A DNA stretch of 13,775 bases from Candidatus Hecatellales archaeon. Lineage in GTDB: Archaea; Thermoproteota; Bathyarchaeia; Hecatellales; Hecatellaceae. Location: assembly GCA_003662485.1 (NCBI GenBank), contig QMYD01000013.1:1-13775 (forward strand). Direction: 5' to 3'. Positions 6,803-13,775 of the stretch are shown here, piece by piece. Under the pieces are notes generated by a model. That model made no database searches. It saw only the letters and a program-made list of their open reading frames with translations, and was not told where the DNA came from. The first letter of the stretch is position 1. The number at the start of each line of letters is the position of its first letter. A program made the position numbers and the translations under genes.

Positions 6803-7492
6803 ATGAGTCAGAAGTATACCATTGCCAGGCTTGTTGTTGGCGGAGAAAAATTCGAGGTAATGGTTAACCCTGATAGGGCCTTAGACTATAAGATGGGTAA
6901 ACCCGTCCCCATATCGCAACTCCTAATCTACGAAACCATTTTTAGGGATGTGGGGAAGGGGGAAAAAGCCTCCGAGGAGAAGCTTAAAAAGGCATTTGGA
7001 ACCCTTGACCCCCAGAAAATCGCTAAAACCATCCTTGAGCGCGGTGAAGTTCTCCTAACCACGGAGCAGCGGAGGAAGCTTATCGAAGACAAGCGTAAGC
7101 AGATAGTAAACTTCATATCCAAGCACTGCGTGGACCCGAAGACAGGGCTACCCCATCCACCCCTACGAATTGAGCAAGCCATGGCTGAAGCCCATATCTC
7201 CGTAGACCCTTTCAAGGATGCTGAGGAGCAGGCTAAACAAGTCATCCAAGCCTTAAGGCCCATACTACCCCTAAAAATAGAAAACGTGGAGTTGGAGGTT
7301 GTAATTCCCCCACGCTTCGCCCCCAGCTCCTACTCCACCCTGAAAGCTTTTGGAACCGTTAAGAGGGAGCGGTGGCTTCAGGATGGCTCCCTCTCCGCTG
7401 TGGTTGAACTTCCAGCAGGCCTCCAACCCTCCTTCATAGAAAAGCTTGGAAGCCTGACCAAGGGGTCAGCCCAAGTGAAGAAGCTAAGCTAA
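6803..7492 (+). CDS. sdo1: Ribosome maturation protein SBDS (Sdo1 homologue)
   Basis: SBDS works with an EF-2-type GTPase to release the anti-association factor aIF6 from the nascent large ribosomal subunit. The 229-residue length and three-domain layout are typical: an N-terminal FYSH domain (about 1-88, starting KYTIARLVVGGEKFEVMVNPD), a helical middle domain with RRKLIEDKRKQIVNFISKHCVDP and GLPHPPLRIEQAM, and a ferredoxin-like C-terminal domain (about 160-229). The ATG at 6803 is 18 nt after psmA and has GAGGT at 6795-6799, a short 3-nt spacing. Gene order psmA-SBDS-rrp4 is the conserved archaeal arrangement. Confidence 0.97.
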   Translation: MSQKYTIARLVVGGEKFEVMVNPDRALDYKMGKPVPISQLLIYETIFRDVGKGEKASEEKLKKAFGTLDPQKIAKTILERGEVLLTTEQRRKLIEDKRKQIVNFISKHCVDPKTGLPHPPLRIEQAMAEAHISVDPFKDAEEQAKQVIQALRPILPLKIENVELEVVIPPRFAPSSYSTLKAFGTVKRERWLQDGSLSAVVELPAGLQPSFIEKLGSLTKGSAQVKKLS

Positions 7493-7502
7493 CACTGAAA
7501 GG

Positions 7503-8216
7503 GTGATTGCTCTGCCCCTACTCGTGGAGAGAAGACAGCTAGTTACCCCCGGAGACCTCTTAGCCGAGGGAGACTTCCAACCCGGAGACAACACCTATAA
7601 GAGTAATGGTAAAATTATCTCGCAGAGGCTTGGCCTGGCAGAATTTAAGGGTAAAAGGGTTTCTGTGGTAGCTCTTAAGGGCCCCTACGTGCCTAGGGTT
7701 GGAGACCTAGTTATAGGGCGAATAATAGATATTGTTTTGGGCGGGTGGCTTGTGGACATTAACTCCCCATACACGGCTAACCTAAGCGTTTCAGACGTTA
7801 CGGGGAAGCCTTTCAGCCCCGAAATGGTTTCCCTATCCAGAATCCTCGCCATAGGGGACATCGTGGTGGCGAAGGTTGCAGCCTTCGATAGGACGAGGGA
7901 TCCAGCCATAACCATAAGGGAGAGGGGTCTTGGAAGGGTGGAGGGAGGCGTAATCATAGATTTAACTCCAACCAAGGTTCCAAGGCTGATAGGGAGGAAG
8001 GGCTCCATGATAAACATGATAAAGCAGCTTACCAAATGTGAAATCATAGCAGGCCAGAACGGGAAGGTGCTAATAAAGGGGAGAAACCTGAAAATGGTTG
8101 AACTCGCCATTCACTCCGTTAGGATGATTGAAGAGCAAGCCCACACCTCAGGGCTTACCGACAGGATTAGAAGGTTTATTGAGGAGGAAAAGGAGAAGGC
8201 TTCGAGGATGATTTAG
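7503..8216 (+). CDS. rrp4: Exosome complex RNA-binding subunit Rrp4
   Basis: Rrp4 forms the RNA-binding cap on the Rrp41-Rrp42 hexamer of the archaeal exosome and steers substrates into the 3'-5' degradation channel. The 237 residues contain an N-terminal domain with PGDLLAEGDFQPGDNTY, an S1 domain (about 65-140, GDLVIGRIIDIVLGGWLVDIN) and a KH domain (about 155-215) with the loop GRKG at 164-167. GTG at 7503 starts 10 nt after the SBDS stop; the GAAAGG just before it is a poor SD, so re-initiation from SBDS is likely. The stop codon abuts the rrp41 start. An in-frame GTG at 7524 is possible but would remove conserved N-terminal residues. Confidence 0.97.
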   Translation: MIALPLLVERRQLVTPGDLLAEGDFQPGDNTYKSNGKIISQRLGLAEFKGKRVSVVALKGPYVPRVGDLVIGRIIDIVLGGWLVDINSPYTANLSVSDVTGKPFSPEMVSLSRILAIGDIVVAKVAAFDRTRDPAITIRERGLGRVEGGVIIDLTPTKVPRLIGRKGSMINMIKQLTKCEIIAGQNGKVLIKGRNLKMVELAIHSVRMIEEQAHTSGLTDRIRRFIEEEKEKASRMI

Positions 8217-8960
8217 TTGGGAGAACGTAAGCTTATAGATGAAAATGGTTTAAGGGTTGATGGGAGGAGACCTGACGAGCTTAGACCCATAAAGATGGAG
8301 GTAGGCCTCCTAGCTAACGCAGATGGTTCAGCCTACATCGAGCAAGGGAAGAGCAAGATTATCGTAGCCGTCTATGGGCCCAAGGAGGTTCACCCCAAAC
8401 ATCTCGGCCTAACTGGTAGAGCCATCATCAGATGCCGATACCACATGGCACCCTTCTCAACCCCAGAACGTAAATCTCCTGCGCCAAGCAGGAGGGAAAT
8501 CGAGTTATCCAAGATCATAAGGGAAGCCTTCGAACCCGTAATCTTCTCAGAGTATTATCCGAGAAGCATGATAGACATTTTCATCGAAGTCCTCCAGTCT
8601 GATGGGGGAACCCGCTGCGCAGGTATAACAGCTGCCTCCCTGGCACTGGCTGATGCAGGCATACCGCTGAGAGACTTGGTAGCTGCCTGCGCTGTTGGAA
8701 AAGTGGATGGCCAGCTCGTCGTAGACCTAAACGATGTGGAGGATAAGGAGGGGGAGGCAGACATGCCCGTAGCCTACATCCCAGCCCTAAACCAAATCTC
8801 CCTCCTCCAAATGGATGGCCAGCTAACCGAGGAGGAGTTTGCTAAAGCCCTGGAAATGGCTAAGGAGGCCTGCATGAAAATCTACCAGCTGCAGAAGCAA
8901 ACCTTAAAGCAGAAGTATGTGGAGGCTAAGGAGGCCGTGGAGAAGGGGGAGGAAGCCTAG
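8217..8960 (+). CDS. rrp41: Exosome complex exonuclease Rrp41 (catalytic subunit)
   Basis: Rrp41 is the RNase PH-type subunit that carries the phosphorolytic active site of the archaeal exosome, degrading RNA from the 3' end or adding A-rich tails. In 247 residues it shows RVDGRRPDELRPI near the N-terminus, the phosphate-binding segment SDGGTRCAG (128-136), and VEDKEGEADMPVA, giving Asp176 and Asp182. Asp182 falls at the same number as the catalytic aspartate known from the Sulfolobus enzyme. A charged C-terminal helix ends the protein. TTG at 8217 directly follows the rrp4 stop with no gap; GAGG at 8204-8207, inside rrp4, is 9 nt upstream and can serve as its SD. Confidence 0.97.
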   Translation: MGERKLIDENGLRVDGRRPDELRPIKMEVGLLANADGSAYIEQGKSKIIVAVYGPKEVHPKHLGLTGRAIIRCRYHMAPFSTPERKSPAPSRREIELSKIIREAFEPVIFSEYYPRSMIDIFIEVLQSDGGTRCAGITAASLALADAGIPLRDLVAACAVGKVDGQLVVDLNDVEDKEGEADMPVAYIPALNQISLLQMDGQLTEEEFAKALEMAKEACMKIYQLQKQTLKQKYVEAKEAVEKGEEA

Positions 8961-8971
8961 GCGGTGAAACC

Positions 8972-9796
8972 ATGTCCATAACGCCTCAAACCGAACCCCT
9001 AACCAAGATAAAGAGTAGGCAGATGATTGAGTTTTTAAAGTCTGGGAAGAGGCTTGATGGGAGAACCCTAACCCAGCATAGAAACGTGAAAATTGAGGCT
9101 GGAGTGATAGGGAAGGCTGAGGGCTCAGCCCAAGTCACCCTTGGAAACACCAGAGTGCTAGTCGGCGTCAAAATTGAGACCGGCCCACCCTACAGCGACA
9201 CCCCCAACATGGGCGTTCTAACTGTTAACGCTGAACTTCTACCCCTAGCCCACGAGGTCTTCGAGCCAGGTCCTCCAGACGAAAACTCCATAGAGCTAGC
9301 AAGGGTTGTTGACAGGAGTATTAGGGAGTCTAAGGCCCTAGACCTTGAAAGCCTTGTCATCATCCCGGCGAAGCTTGCCTACGTGGTCTTCGTGGACATC
9401 TACATTTTAAACCATGACGGAAACCTTTTCGACGCCTCCGAGTATGCAGCCATCTCAGCCCTACTAAACGCTAAGCTCCCCGTTGTCAAAGTTGAGGGAG
9501 AAGAGGTGAAACCCACTGGAGAATTCAAGGAGCTTCCAGTTCGAGAATGCCCCATCTCCGTAACCATAGCCAAGGTTGACGAAGCCCTCCTTGTGGATCC
9601 AACCCTCGAAGAGGAGGTTATGGCTTCAGCAAAAATAACTATAACCACTACTAGTACGGGTAAAATATGTGCCATTCAGAAAAGTGGTGGGGGAGCCTTC
9701 ACCCCCCAAGAAATCTTGGAAGCCCAGAGAATAGCCAGAAGTAAGGCTGAAGAGATTAGGAGTCTAATACCTGGATGGGGTGGCCGCTGTGGGTAG
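8972..9796 (+). CDS. rrp42: Exosome complex component Rrp42
   Basis: Rrp42 is the inactive RNase PH-type partner that alternates with Rrp41 in the hexameric ring and contributes RNA-binding surface. The 274 residues include KRLDGRTLTQHRNVKIE, GSAQVTLGNTRVLVGVK and ELARVVDRSIRES. In the place of the Rrp41 catalytic acid cluster it reads VDPTLEEEVMASAKI, lacking the second aspartate, as expected. ATG at 8972 is 11 nt after rrp41, with GGTGA just upstream. The 3' end overlaps the next gene by 17 nt (or 8 nt if the second GTG is used). Confidence 0.97.
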   Translation: MSITPQTEPLTKIKSRQMIEFLKSGKRLDGRTLTQHRNVKIEAGVIGKAEGSAQVTLGNTRVLVGVKIETGPPYSDTPNMGVLTVNAELLPLAHEVFEPGPPDENSIELARVVDRSIRESKALDLESLVIIPAKLAYVVFVDIYILNHDGNLFDASEYAAISALLNAKLPVVKVEGEEVKPTGEFKELPVRECPISVTIAKVDEALLVDPTLEEEVMASAKITITTTSTGKICAIQKSGGGAFTPQEILEAQRIARSKAEEIRSLIPGWGGRCG

Positions 9797-10034
9797 AACC
9801 AAAAAGGTTGGGCCTGTTGGAAGGTTTAGAACCCGTGGGGGTGCAAGCCTGAGGAAGGCGAGGGTGAAAATAGAAGTCCAAGCCAAGGAGCGCTATGAAT
9901 GCCCCCAATGCGCCAGAAAGTCGGTGAAAAGGATAGGCTTGGGAATATGGAGGTGCACTAAGTGCGGGTATACCTTTGCAGGGGGAGCTTGGACTCCTTC
10001 AAGTAAGCTTGGAGAATCCATTAAGAAAGGTTAG
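9780..10034 (+). CDS. rpl37ae: Large-subunit ribosomal protein L37Ae (eL43)
   Basis: An 84-residue zinc-ribbon ribosomal protein. RTKKVGPVGRF at the N-terminus and the zinc site C41-x2-C44 plus C59-x2-C62 with the trailing CGYTFAGGAW are diagnostic. The gene starts inside the end of rrp42: GTG at 9780 gives MAAVGRTKK, while GTG at 9789 gives MGRTKK, closer to the family's usual start and preceded by GGGGTGG (9777-9783). Only a start-mapping experiment would decide. It keeps its standard place after rrp42 in the exosome operon. Confidence 0.95.
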   Translation: MAAVGRTKKVGPVGRFRTRGGASLRKARVKIEVQAKERYECPQCARKSVKRIGLGIWRCTKCGYTFAGGAWTPSSKLGESIKKG

Positions 10035-10049
10035 CTGGGAGGGAGAAAA

Positions 10050-10208
10050 ATGCCCCAAATCGCAGTGTGCAAGGGCTGCGGCTACGTCATATATGAGGGT
10101 GTAGAGCTGAAATCAGCTGATGAAATCATTCAGATGGTTGGAGGCCGATGTCCGAAATGCGGGAAAAAGCTTACCTTTAACATTGAAGACGTGGAGATTA
10201 GCTCCTAA
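10050..10208 (+). CDS. Small zinc-ribbon protein in the rpoP position of the exosome operon
   Basis: This 52-codon gene opens at ATG 10050, 15 nt after the L37Ae stop, behind a good SD (GGGAGGGAG at about 10038-10045). It encodes two zinc knuckles, C7-x2-C10 and C34-x2-C37, separated by a stretch containing YEGVELKSADEII, and a short tail FNIEDVEIS. In many archaea rpoP (RNA polymerase subunit P) occupies this slot, but RpoP normally has about 15 residues between its knuckles and ends RCPYCG followed by a basic strand; here the spacing is 23 and the tail is acidic. I therefore call it an unassigned zinc-ribbon protein. Complete Cys pairs, SD and operon position make it a credible gene. It overlaps the convergent ileS tail by 11 bp. 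Confidence 0.75.
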   Translation: MPQIAVCKGCGYVIYEGVELKSADEIIQMVGGRCPKCGKKLTFNIEDVEISS

Positions 10209-13200
10209 CCTTCCTCAGTAGGATTCTAACTTTTTCCCCGTCTAAATTCCACTCTCTGAAGTACCCGCCTTCTCTGGGTGAAACCTCTCCAAGCTCCTTC
10301 AAATCTAGCCTCTCTATTCGAACCTCCCTCCTCAAGTATTCAGCTTTTGAAGCAGCCATTTCAAGGCTTTCAGAGTTTTCAAACCCTATCTCCGCCTCCA
10401 CCATGTCTTCAACATGGAGGCCCATCTCCTTCCTCATGGTTTGAGCCCTCCTCACCACCTCCCTCGCCAATGCTTCAGCCATCAGCTCTCTGCTACGGCT
10501 CAAATCCAGGAAAAGCTTTCCACCATCAAACTCCTCAGCCATAAAATTCTCCGGAATCCTCTCATAAACCGTTAGGTCTTCCCTTCCAAGCGTGAAGGCT
10601 TCCCCCTCAACCTCAACTCTAAGCTGCCCTTTCTCCCTGAACAACTTGGCAGCTTCACTTCCAAGCTCCTCAACAGCTCTCGCAATTTTCGGGGCTAACC
10701 CCTTAAACCTTGCACCAAGACTTGCAAGATTTGGTTTAAGCCCTAACCCTATGAAGGGTGGAGGCCTCCCAGCCTCTAAAACCTCCACCTCCTTAACGTT
10801 CGCCTGGCTTGCGAGGATTTCGCTAAACCTTTTCAGAGCCTCCTCAACCCTGCGGTCTGAAGGCGAGACTACAAGCTTTCTCAGGGGCCAGCGGAGCTTA
10901 ACCTGACCCTTCTGCCTTAGGGCGAGGGCGGCCCTTAAAGCCCTCCTACAAGTCTCCATATCTGCCTCCAGCCTTTCGTCTACGAGTTCTCGCTGGGGTT
11001 TCGGCCAGTCGCAGAGGTGGATGCTCTCAGCCTCCTCCATGGATAAGGCCTGGTAAAGCTTCTCCGCAAGGTAGGGGGTTAGGGGAGCCATAAGCTTCAA
11101 AGCATCCAAAAGAACCCTGTAAAGCGTGTAGTAGGCGGCGTTTTTACCAGGCTCGGGAGCTTCAACCCAAACTCTCTTCCTAACAAGCCTAACGTAAAAC
11201 CTACTTACATCCTCCACTAGGAAGTTTAGAAGCTCTCGGAGGGCTAGGTGAAACCTAAACCTCTCCATGTTTTCCGTAACCCTACCAATCACGGTTTGGC
11301 AGCGGGATAGAAGCCAGCGGTCTTCAACCTTGAGGTGGGGGCTTACCTCCTCAAGCCTCCAGCTTCTAGGATTAAACTTATCCAGGGTCATGTAGGTGGT
11401 GGCGAAGGAGAAGACATTCCAAACAACGGTTAGGGTTCGTTTAACCTGCTTAAGCTCCTCCCAGTCGAAGAGGAGGGTGTCTTCGGGTGCGGCTTTCCCA
11501 AGCAGGTAGACCCTAACCACATCTGCCCCATAAGCCTTTAAAACATCCTCAGCCCAAACCACGTTCCCCCTAGACTTAGACATCTTCTGCCCATACTTGT
11601 CGAGGACGAGGCCTTGGCATAGAACCTTCCGGTATGGAGCCTTCCCATAAAGGATGACGCTGGTGGCAAGTAGCGAGTAGAACCAGCCCCTCGTCTGGTC
11701 AACAGCCTCCGTCACAAAGTCGTAGGGGAAAAGCCTTTCGAAAACCTCCTTATCCTCAAGGGCGTTAACCCCTGCGGAGTGGGCTACCCCAGAGTCAAGC
11801 CAGCAGTCGAGGACGAAGGGAACCCTAAACATGTCTCCACCACATTTGGGGCAGGCGAGCACCACCTGGTCTACCCAAGGCCTATGGAGTTCAAGCCTTA
11901 CGGGAAGCCTCCTAGCAAGCCTTTTAAGCTCCTCCCTACAACCCACAACAACTATTCCACCACATTTCTCACACTTCCAAACGTTGAGGGGTGAACCCCA
12001 AACCCTGCTCCTGGAAATGCACCAGTCGCCTATGCCCTCCAGCCACTCTCCAAACCGGTGTCTTCCAGCCCACTCCGGAAACCATTCAACACCCTCATTC
12101 TCCCTTAACAGCAGGCTCCTCACAGCTGGAATCTTCAGAAACCACTGCTTATCCGCCCGATATAGGAGGGGTGTTCCACACCTCCAGCACAGCGGATACT
12201 CATGCTCTATTTCTCCAGCCCAGGCGAGAAGCCCCTTAGCCCTCAAATCCTCTAAGATTTCGCCATTAGCATCCCTGAAGAATTTACCCTCATACTTGCC
12301 TCCCTCAGATGTGAAGACTCCGGTCTGGCTTACCGGGCAGAAAACCGGTATACCATATTTCTGGCCTACCTCAAAGTCTTCAGGACCGTGGGCTGGGGCG
12401 GTGTGAACACATCCAGTTCCCTCCTCAAGCGAAACATGCTCACCCAAGATTATGGAGTGGTCGTATCTGCCCTTATGCTCCCCATGAGCTGGCACCTCTT
12501 CGGCTAGGGGGTGCCTATACTTTAAGCCTTCAAGCCTAGAGCCCGGAAAGCTTTCCAGAATCCTGTATTCGCCTATTCCAAGCTGCCTCATCACGGGTTC
12601 AACCAGCCTTTCAGCCAGAATCCAGACTTCGTCTCCAACCCTAACCCTAGCATAAACGTAGTCTGGATGCACGGTTATGGCTTCATTCCCCGGAAGGGTC
12701 CAAGGCGTGGTAGTCCATATCACTACATATTCGCTGTTTTTCCCTTCTAGGGGGAACTTAACGTAGATGGAGGGGTCTCGCATGGTGGTGTAGCCGAGGC
12801 TTACCTCATGGCTTGAGAGGGAGGTTTCACAGCGGGGGCAGGTTGGAACCACGCTGAAGTCCTCTTTTAGAAGCCCCTTCTCGTAGGCCTGCTTTAGGAA
12901 CCACCAGACAAATTCGATGTATTTGTCCCTTCTAGTCTCGTAGGCGTTCTCGTAGTCAAGCCATAAGCCAAGCCTCTCCGAAACCCTCCTCCAATGCTCA
13001 ATGTAAAAGTCCACTATTCGATTGCATTCCTCCACAAACCTTTCAAGCCCTATACCCTCAATATCCTTCTTGGTTTTAACTCCAAGATTCTTTTCAGCCT
13101 CCAATTCTACGGGTAGGCCTTGACAGTCCCAGCCAGCCCTCCTCCAAACATGCCTACCCCTCATAGCCTCAAACCTTAAAACAGCATCCTTCATGGCTCT

Positions 13201-13380
13201 GCCCCTAGCATGGCCGATGTGCATGAAGCCGTTGGCCGTAGGCGGCCCCTCCAAGAAGCTGAAGAGGGGTTTCCCCCTCCTCAAATCCACCTGCTTGGAG
13301 GGGATATTCCTCTCAGCCCACCACCTTGCAACCTCCTCTTCAACCCTTAAAGGATCGTAGGTGGGTCCCAGCGGTTTCAA
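10198..13380 (-). CDS. ileS: Isoleucyl-tRNA synthetase
   Basis: IleRS charges tRNA-Ile in the cytosol and hydrolyses misactivated valine. The 1060 residues have class I signatures: GPPTANGFMHIGHA with HIGH at 54-57, and KMSKS at 599-603 followed by RGNVV. Between them lie the editing domain with TTTPWTLPGNEA (223-234) and GTGCVHTAPAHGPEDF (321-336), and DQTRGWFYSLL (561-571). Zinc-type CxxC pairs are visible at 181-184, 398-401, 470-473 and 510-513. An anticodon-binding region (from WLLSR) and a long C-terminal domain follow; this length and layout match the archaeal/eukaryotic form. The start is TTG at 13380, the first possible start after an in-frame stop. The gene is convergent with the exosome operon and divergent from the STT3 gene. 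Confidence 0.97.
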   Translation of the reverse strand: MKPLGPTYDPLRVEEEVARWWAERNIPSKQVDLRRGKPLFSFLEGPPTANGFMHIGHARGRAMKDAVLRFEAMRGRHVWRRAGWDCQGLPVELEAEKNLGVKTKKDIEGIGLERFVEECNRIVDFYIEHWRRVSERLGLWLDYENAYETRRDKYIEFVWWFLKQAYEKGLLKEDFSVVPTCPRCETSLSSHEVSLGYTTMRDPSIYVKFPLEGKNSEYVVIWTTTPWTLPGNEAITVHPDYVYARVRVGDEVWILAERLVEPVMRQLGIGEYRILESFPGSRLEGLKYRHPLAEEVPAHGEHKGRYDHSIILGEHVSLEEGTGCVHTAPAHGPEDFEVGQKYGIPVFCPVSQTGVFTSEGGKYEGKFFRDANGEILEDLRAKGLLAWAGEIEHEYPLCWRCGTPLLYRADKQWFLKIPAVRSLLLRENEGVEWFPEWAGRHRFGEWLEGIGDWCISRSRVWGSPLNVWKCEKCGGIVVVGCREELKRLARRLPVRLELHRPWVDQVVLACPKCGGDMFRVPFVLDCWLDSGVAHSAGVNALEDKEVFERLFPYDFVTEAVDQTRGWFYSLLATSVILYGKAPYRKVLCQGLVLDKYGQKMSKSRGNVVWAEDVLKAYGADVVRVYLLGKAAPEDTLLFDWEELKQVKRTLTVVWNVFSFATTYMTLDKFNPRSWRLEEVSPHLKVEDRWLLSRCQTVIGRVTENMERFRFHLALRELLNFLVEDVSRFYVRLVRKRVWVEAPEPGKNAAYYTLYRVLLDALKLMAPLTPYLAEKLYQALSMEEAESIHLCDWPKPQRELVDERLEADMETCRRALRAALALRQKGQVKLRWPLRKLVVSPSDRRVEEALKRFSEILASQANVKEVEVLEAGRPPPFIGLGLKPNLASLGARFKGLAPKIARAVEELGSEAAKLFREKGQLRVEVEGEAFTLGREDLTVYERIPENFMAEEFDGGKLFLDLSRSRELMAEALAREVVRRAQTMRKEMGLHVEDMVEAEIGFENSESLEMAASKAEYLRREVRIERLDLKELGEVSPREGGYFREWNLDGEKVRILLRKVRS

Positions 13381-13478
13381 GTTCGCCCAGCCTCAGAGCC
13401 CCGTTCAGTAAACCCTAAAACTGGGAAAGATTAAAACGTTTAGGGAGGATAAAGGTTAGCTTAACGCTAAGCAGCTTA
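13381..13478. promoter_or_regulatory. Divergent promoter region between ileS and the STT3 gene
   Basis: These 98 bases separate two head-to-head genes and are AT-rich in the middle. On the minus strand TTTTAA (13436-13431) or TTTTAG (13420-13415) could be the ileS TATA box. On the plus strand GATAAAG (13448-13454), about 28 bases before the ATG at 13479, would fit a leaderless STT3 transcript. The two candidate elements are close enough that the promoters could interfere with each other. Pattern-based only. Confidence 0.4.
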
Positions 13479-13775
13479 ATGGTGAAGGCTTTGGAGGCTG
13501 CAAACAGGTTTTTCAGGGTTTTAGGGAGCCGAAGGCTTGAAGCCGTCTTCCTCATACTTATAGCCTTATTCGCCTTCCTCATTAGGCTGCTCCCCTTAAA
13601 GTGGGGAATGTACCTCTCGGGAACCGACGCCTTCTGGTACTACCATGTGGCGGAACATTTGGTGGAGCATGGGGCCTCATGGATCTTCCAGCCTCAGGGC
13701 TGGGTTTACGGGGGCTTCTGGTATCCCCAAGGGAGGGATGTGGCTTCAACCACCTTCCTAGGTCTTCCCTTAACC
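13479..13775 (+). CDS. aglB: STT3/AglB oligosaccharyltransferase, N-terminal part (3' end outside window)
   Basis: The frame is open from ATG 13479 to the window edge, giving the first 99 residues of a much larger membrane protein. A short cytosolic start is followed by a first transmembrane helix at about 21-40 (AVFLILIALFAFLIRLLPL). The first extracytoplasmic loop begins with SGTDAFWYYHVAEHLVEHG, where Asp50 occupies the place of the first catalytic metal-binding aspartate of STT3 proteins, and continues to GGFWYPQGRDV (79-89), the WYP-x-GR signature of this family. The complete protein would move lipid-linked glycans to Asn in N-x-S/T sites on the outer face of the membrane. GTG at 13482 is an alternative start. 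No other glycosylation gene is visible. Confidence 0.88.
   Translation, partial: MVKALEAANRFFRVLGSRRLEAVFLILIALFAFLIRLLPLKWGMYLSGTDAFWYYHVAEHLVEHGASWIFQPQGWVYGGFWYPQGRDVASTTFLGLPLT

Noticed and set aside
7685..8110. A 141-codon open frame on the - strand, and a 126-codon one at 1391-1771
   Set aside because: Both are antisense to well-supported genes (rrp4 and purM), with low-information sequences rich in Ser, Met and Pro and no recognisable motif.
10050..10208. Calling the small zinc-ribbon gene rpoP because of its position
   Set aside because: The knuckle spacing (23 residues) and the acidic C-terminus do not fit RNA polymerase subunit P as I know it; position alone is not enough.
11831..12406. 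A 191-codon open frame on the + strand, and others at 10278-10544, 10592-10906 and 11779-12239
   Set aside because: They lie entirely opposite ileS, have Ser/Pro/Leu-rich compositions typical of antisense frames of this GC-skewed coding DNA, and show no domain or SD.
1..13775. CRISPR arrays, tRNA or rRNA genes, transposases, direct repeats or integration sites
   Set aside because: No gap between genes exceeds about 110 bases, no regularly spaced repeats or cloverleaf-forming segments were seen, and every long open frame is accounted for by a conserved gene.

Overview
The window is a gene-dense archaeal chromosomal segment. The archaeal origin rests on a proteasome alpha subunit, an SBDS orthologue, a three-gene exosome core (Rrp4, Rrp41, Rrp42), ribosomal protein L37Ae, an archaeal/eukaryotic-type isoleucyl-tRNA synthetase, an STT3/AglB oligosaccharyltransferase and TATA-box-like promoters. 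The gene mix suggests a TACK-type lineage (for example Bathyarchaeia), but the sequence alone does not fix this. Start codons are unusual: about nine of the fourteen genes whose start lies in the window appear to use TTG or GTG.

Region 1 (1-2159, + strand): the 3' part of a PAC2-family proteasome-assembly chaperone with a C-terminal HbYX-like tail, overlapping an Hsp20 small heat-shock protein, which abuts purM (AIR synthetase). These three read as one operon. Region 2 (2160-5955, + strand): three more independently spaced genes, namely inositol-1-phosphate synthase (behind a leader that can fold over its ribosome-binding site), a TtuA/NcsA-type tRNA 2-thiolation enzyme that looks leaderless, and a GTPBP1-like translational GTPase.

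Region 3 (5956-10208, + strand): the archaeal proteasome-exosome superoperon, introduced by a strong TATA box: psmA, SBDS, rrp4, rrp41, rrp42, rpl37ae, then a 52-codon zinc-ribbon gene that sits where rpoP usually lies but does not look like RpoP. Spacings run from 18 nt down to abutment and overlap, so the genes are probably co-transcribed and translationally coupled. The operon ends abruptly against the convergent ileS (10198-13380, - strand), with an 11-bp tail-to-tail overlap. Region 4 (13381-13775): a 98-bp divergent promoter region followed by the 5' end of an STT3/AglB gene that leaves the window.

Most of the window is conserved information-processing and protein-quality-control machinery, and I see no clear undescribed system, defence island, mobile element, CRISPR array or RNA gene. 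The points most worth a second look are the unassigned zinc-ribbon gene in the rpoP slot, the possible SD-masking hairpin in front of the inositol synthase gene, an out-of-frame ATG that competes with the TTG start of psmA, the GTPBP1-like gene directly upstream of the exosome operon, and a marked excess of the palindrome AAGCTT.
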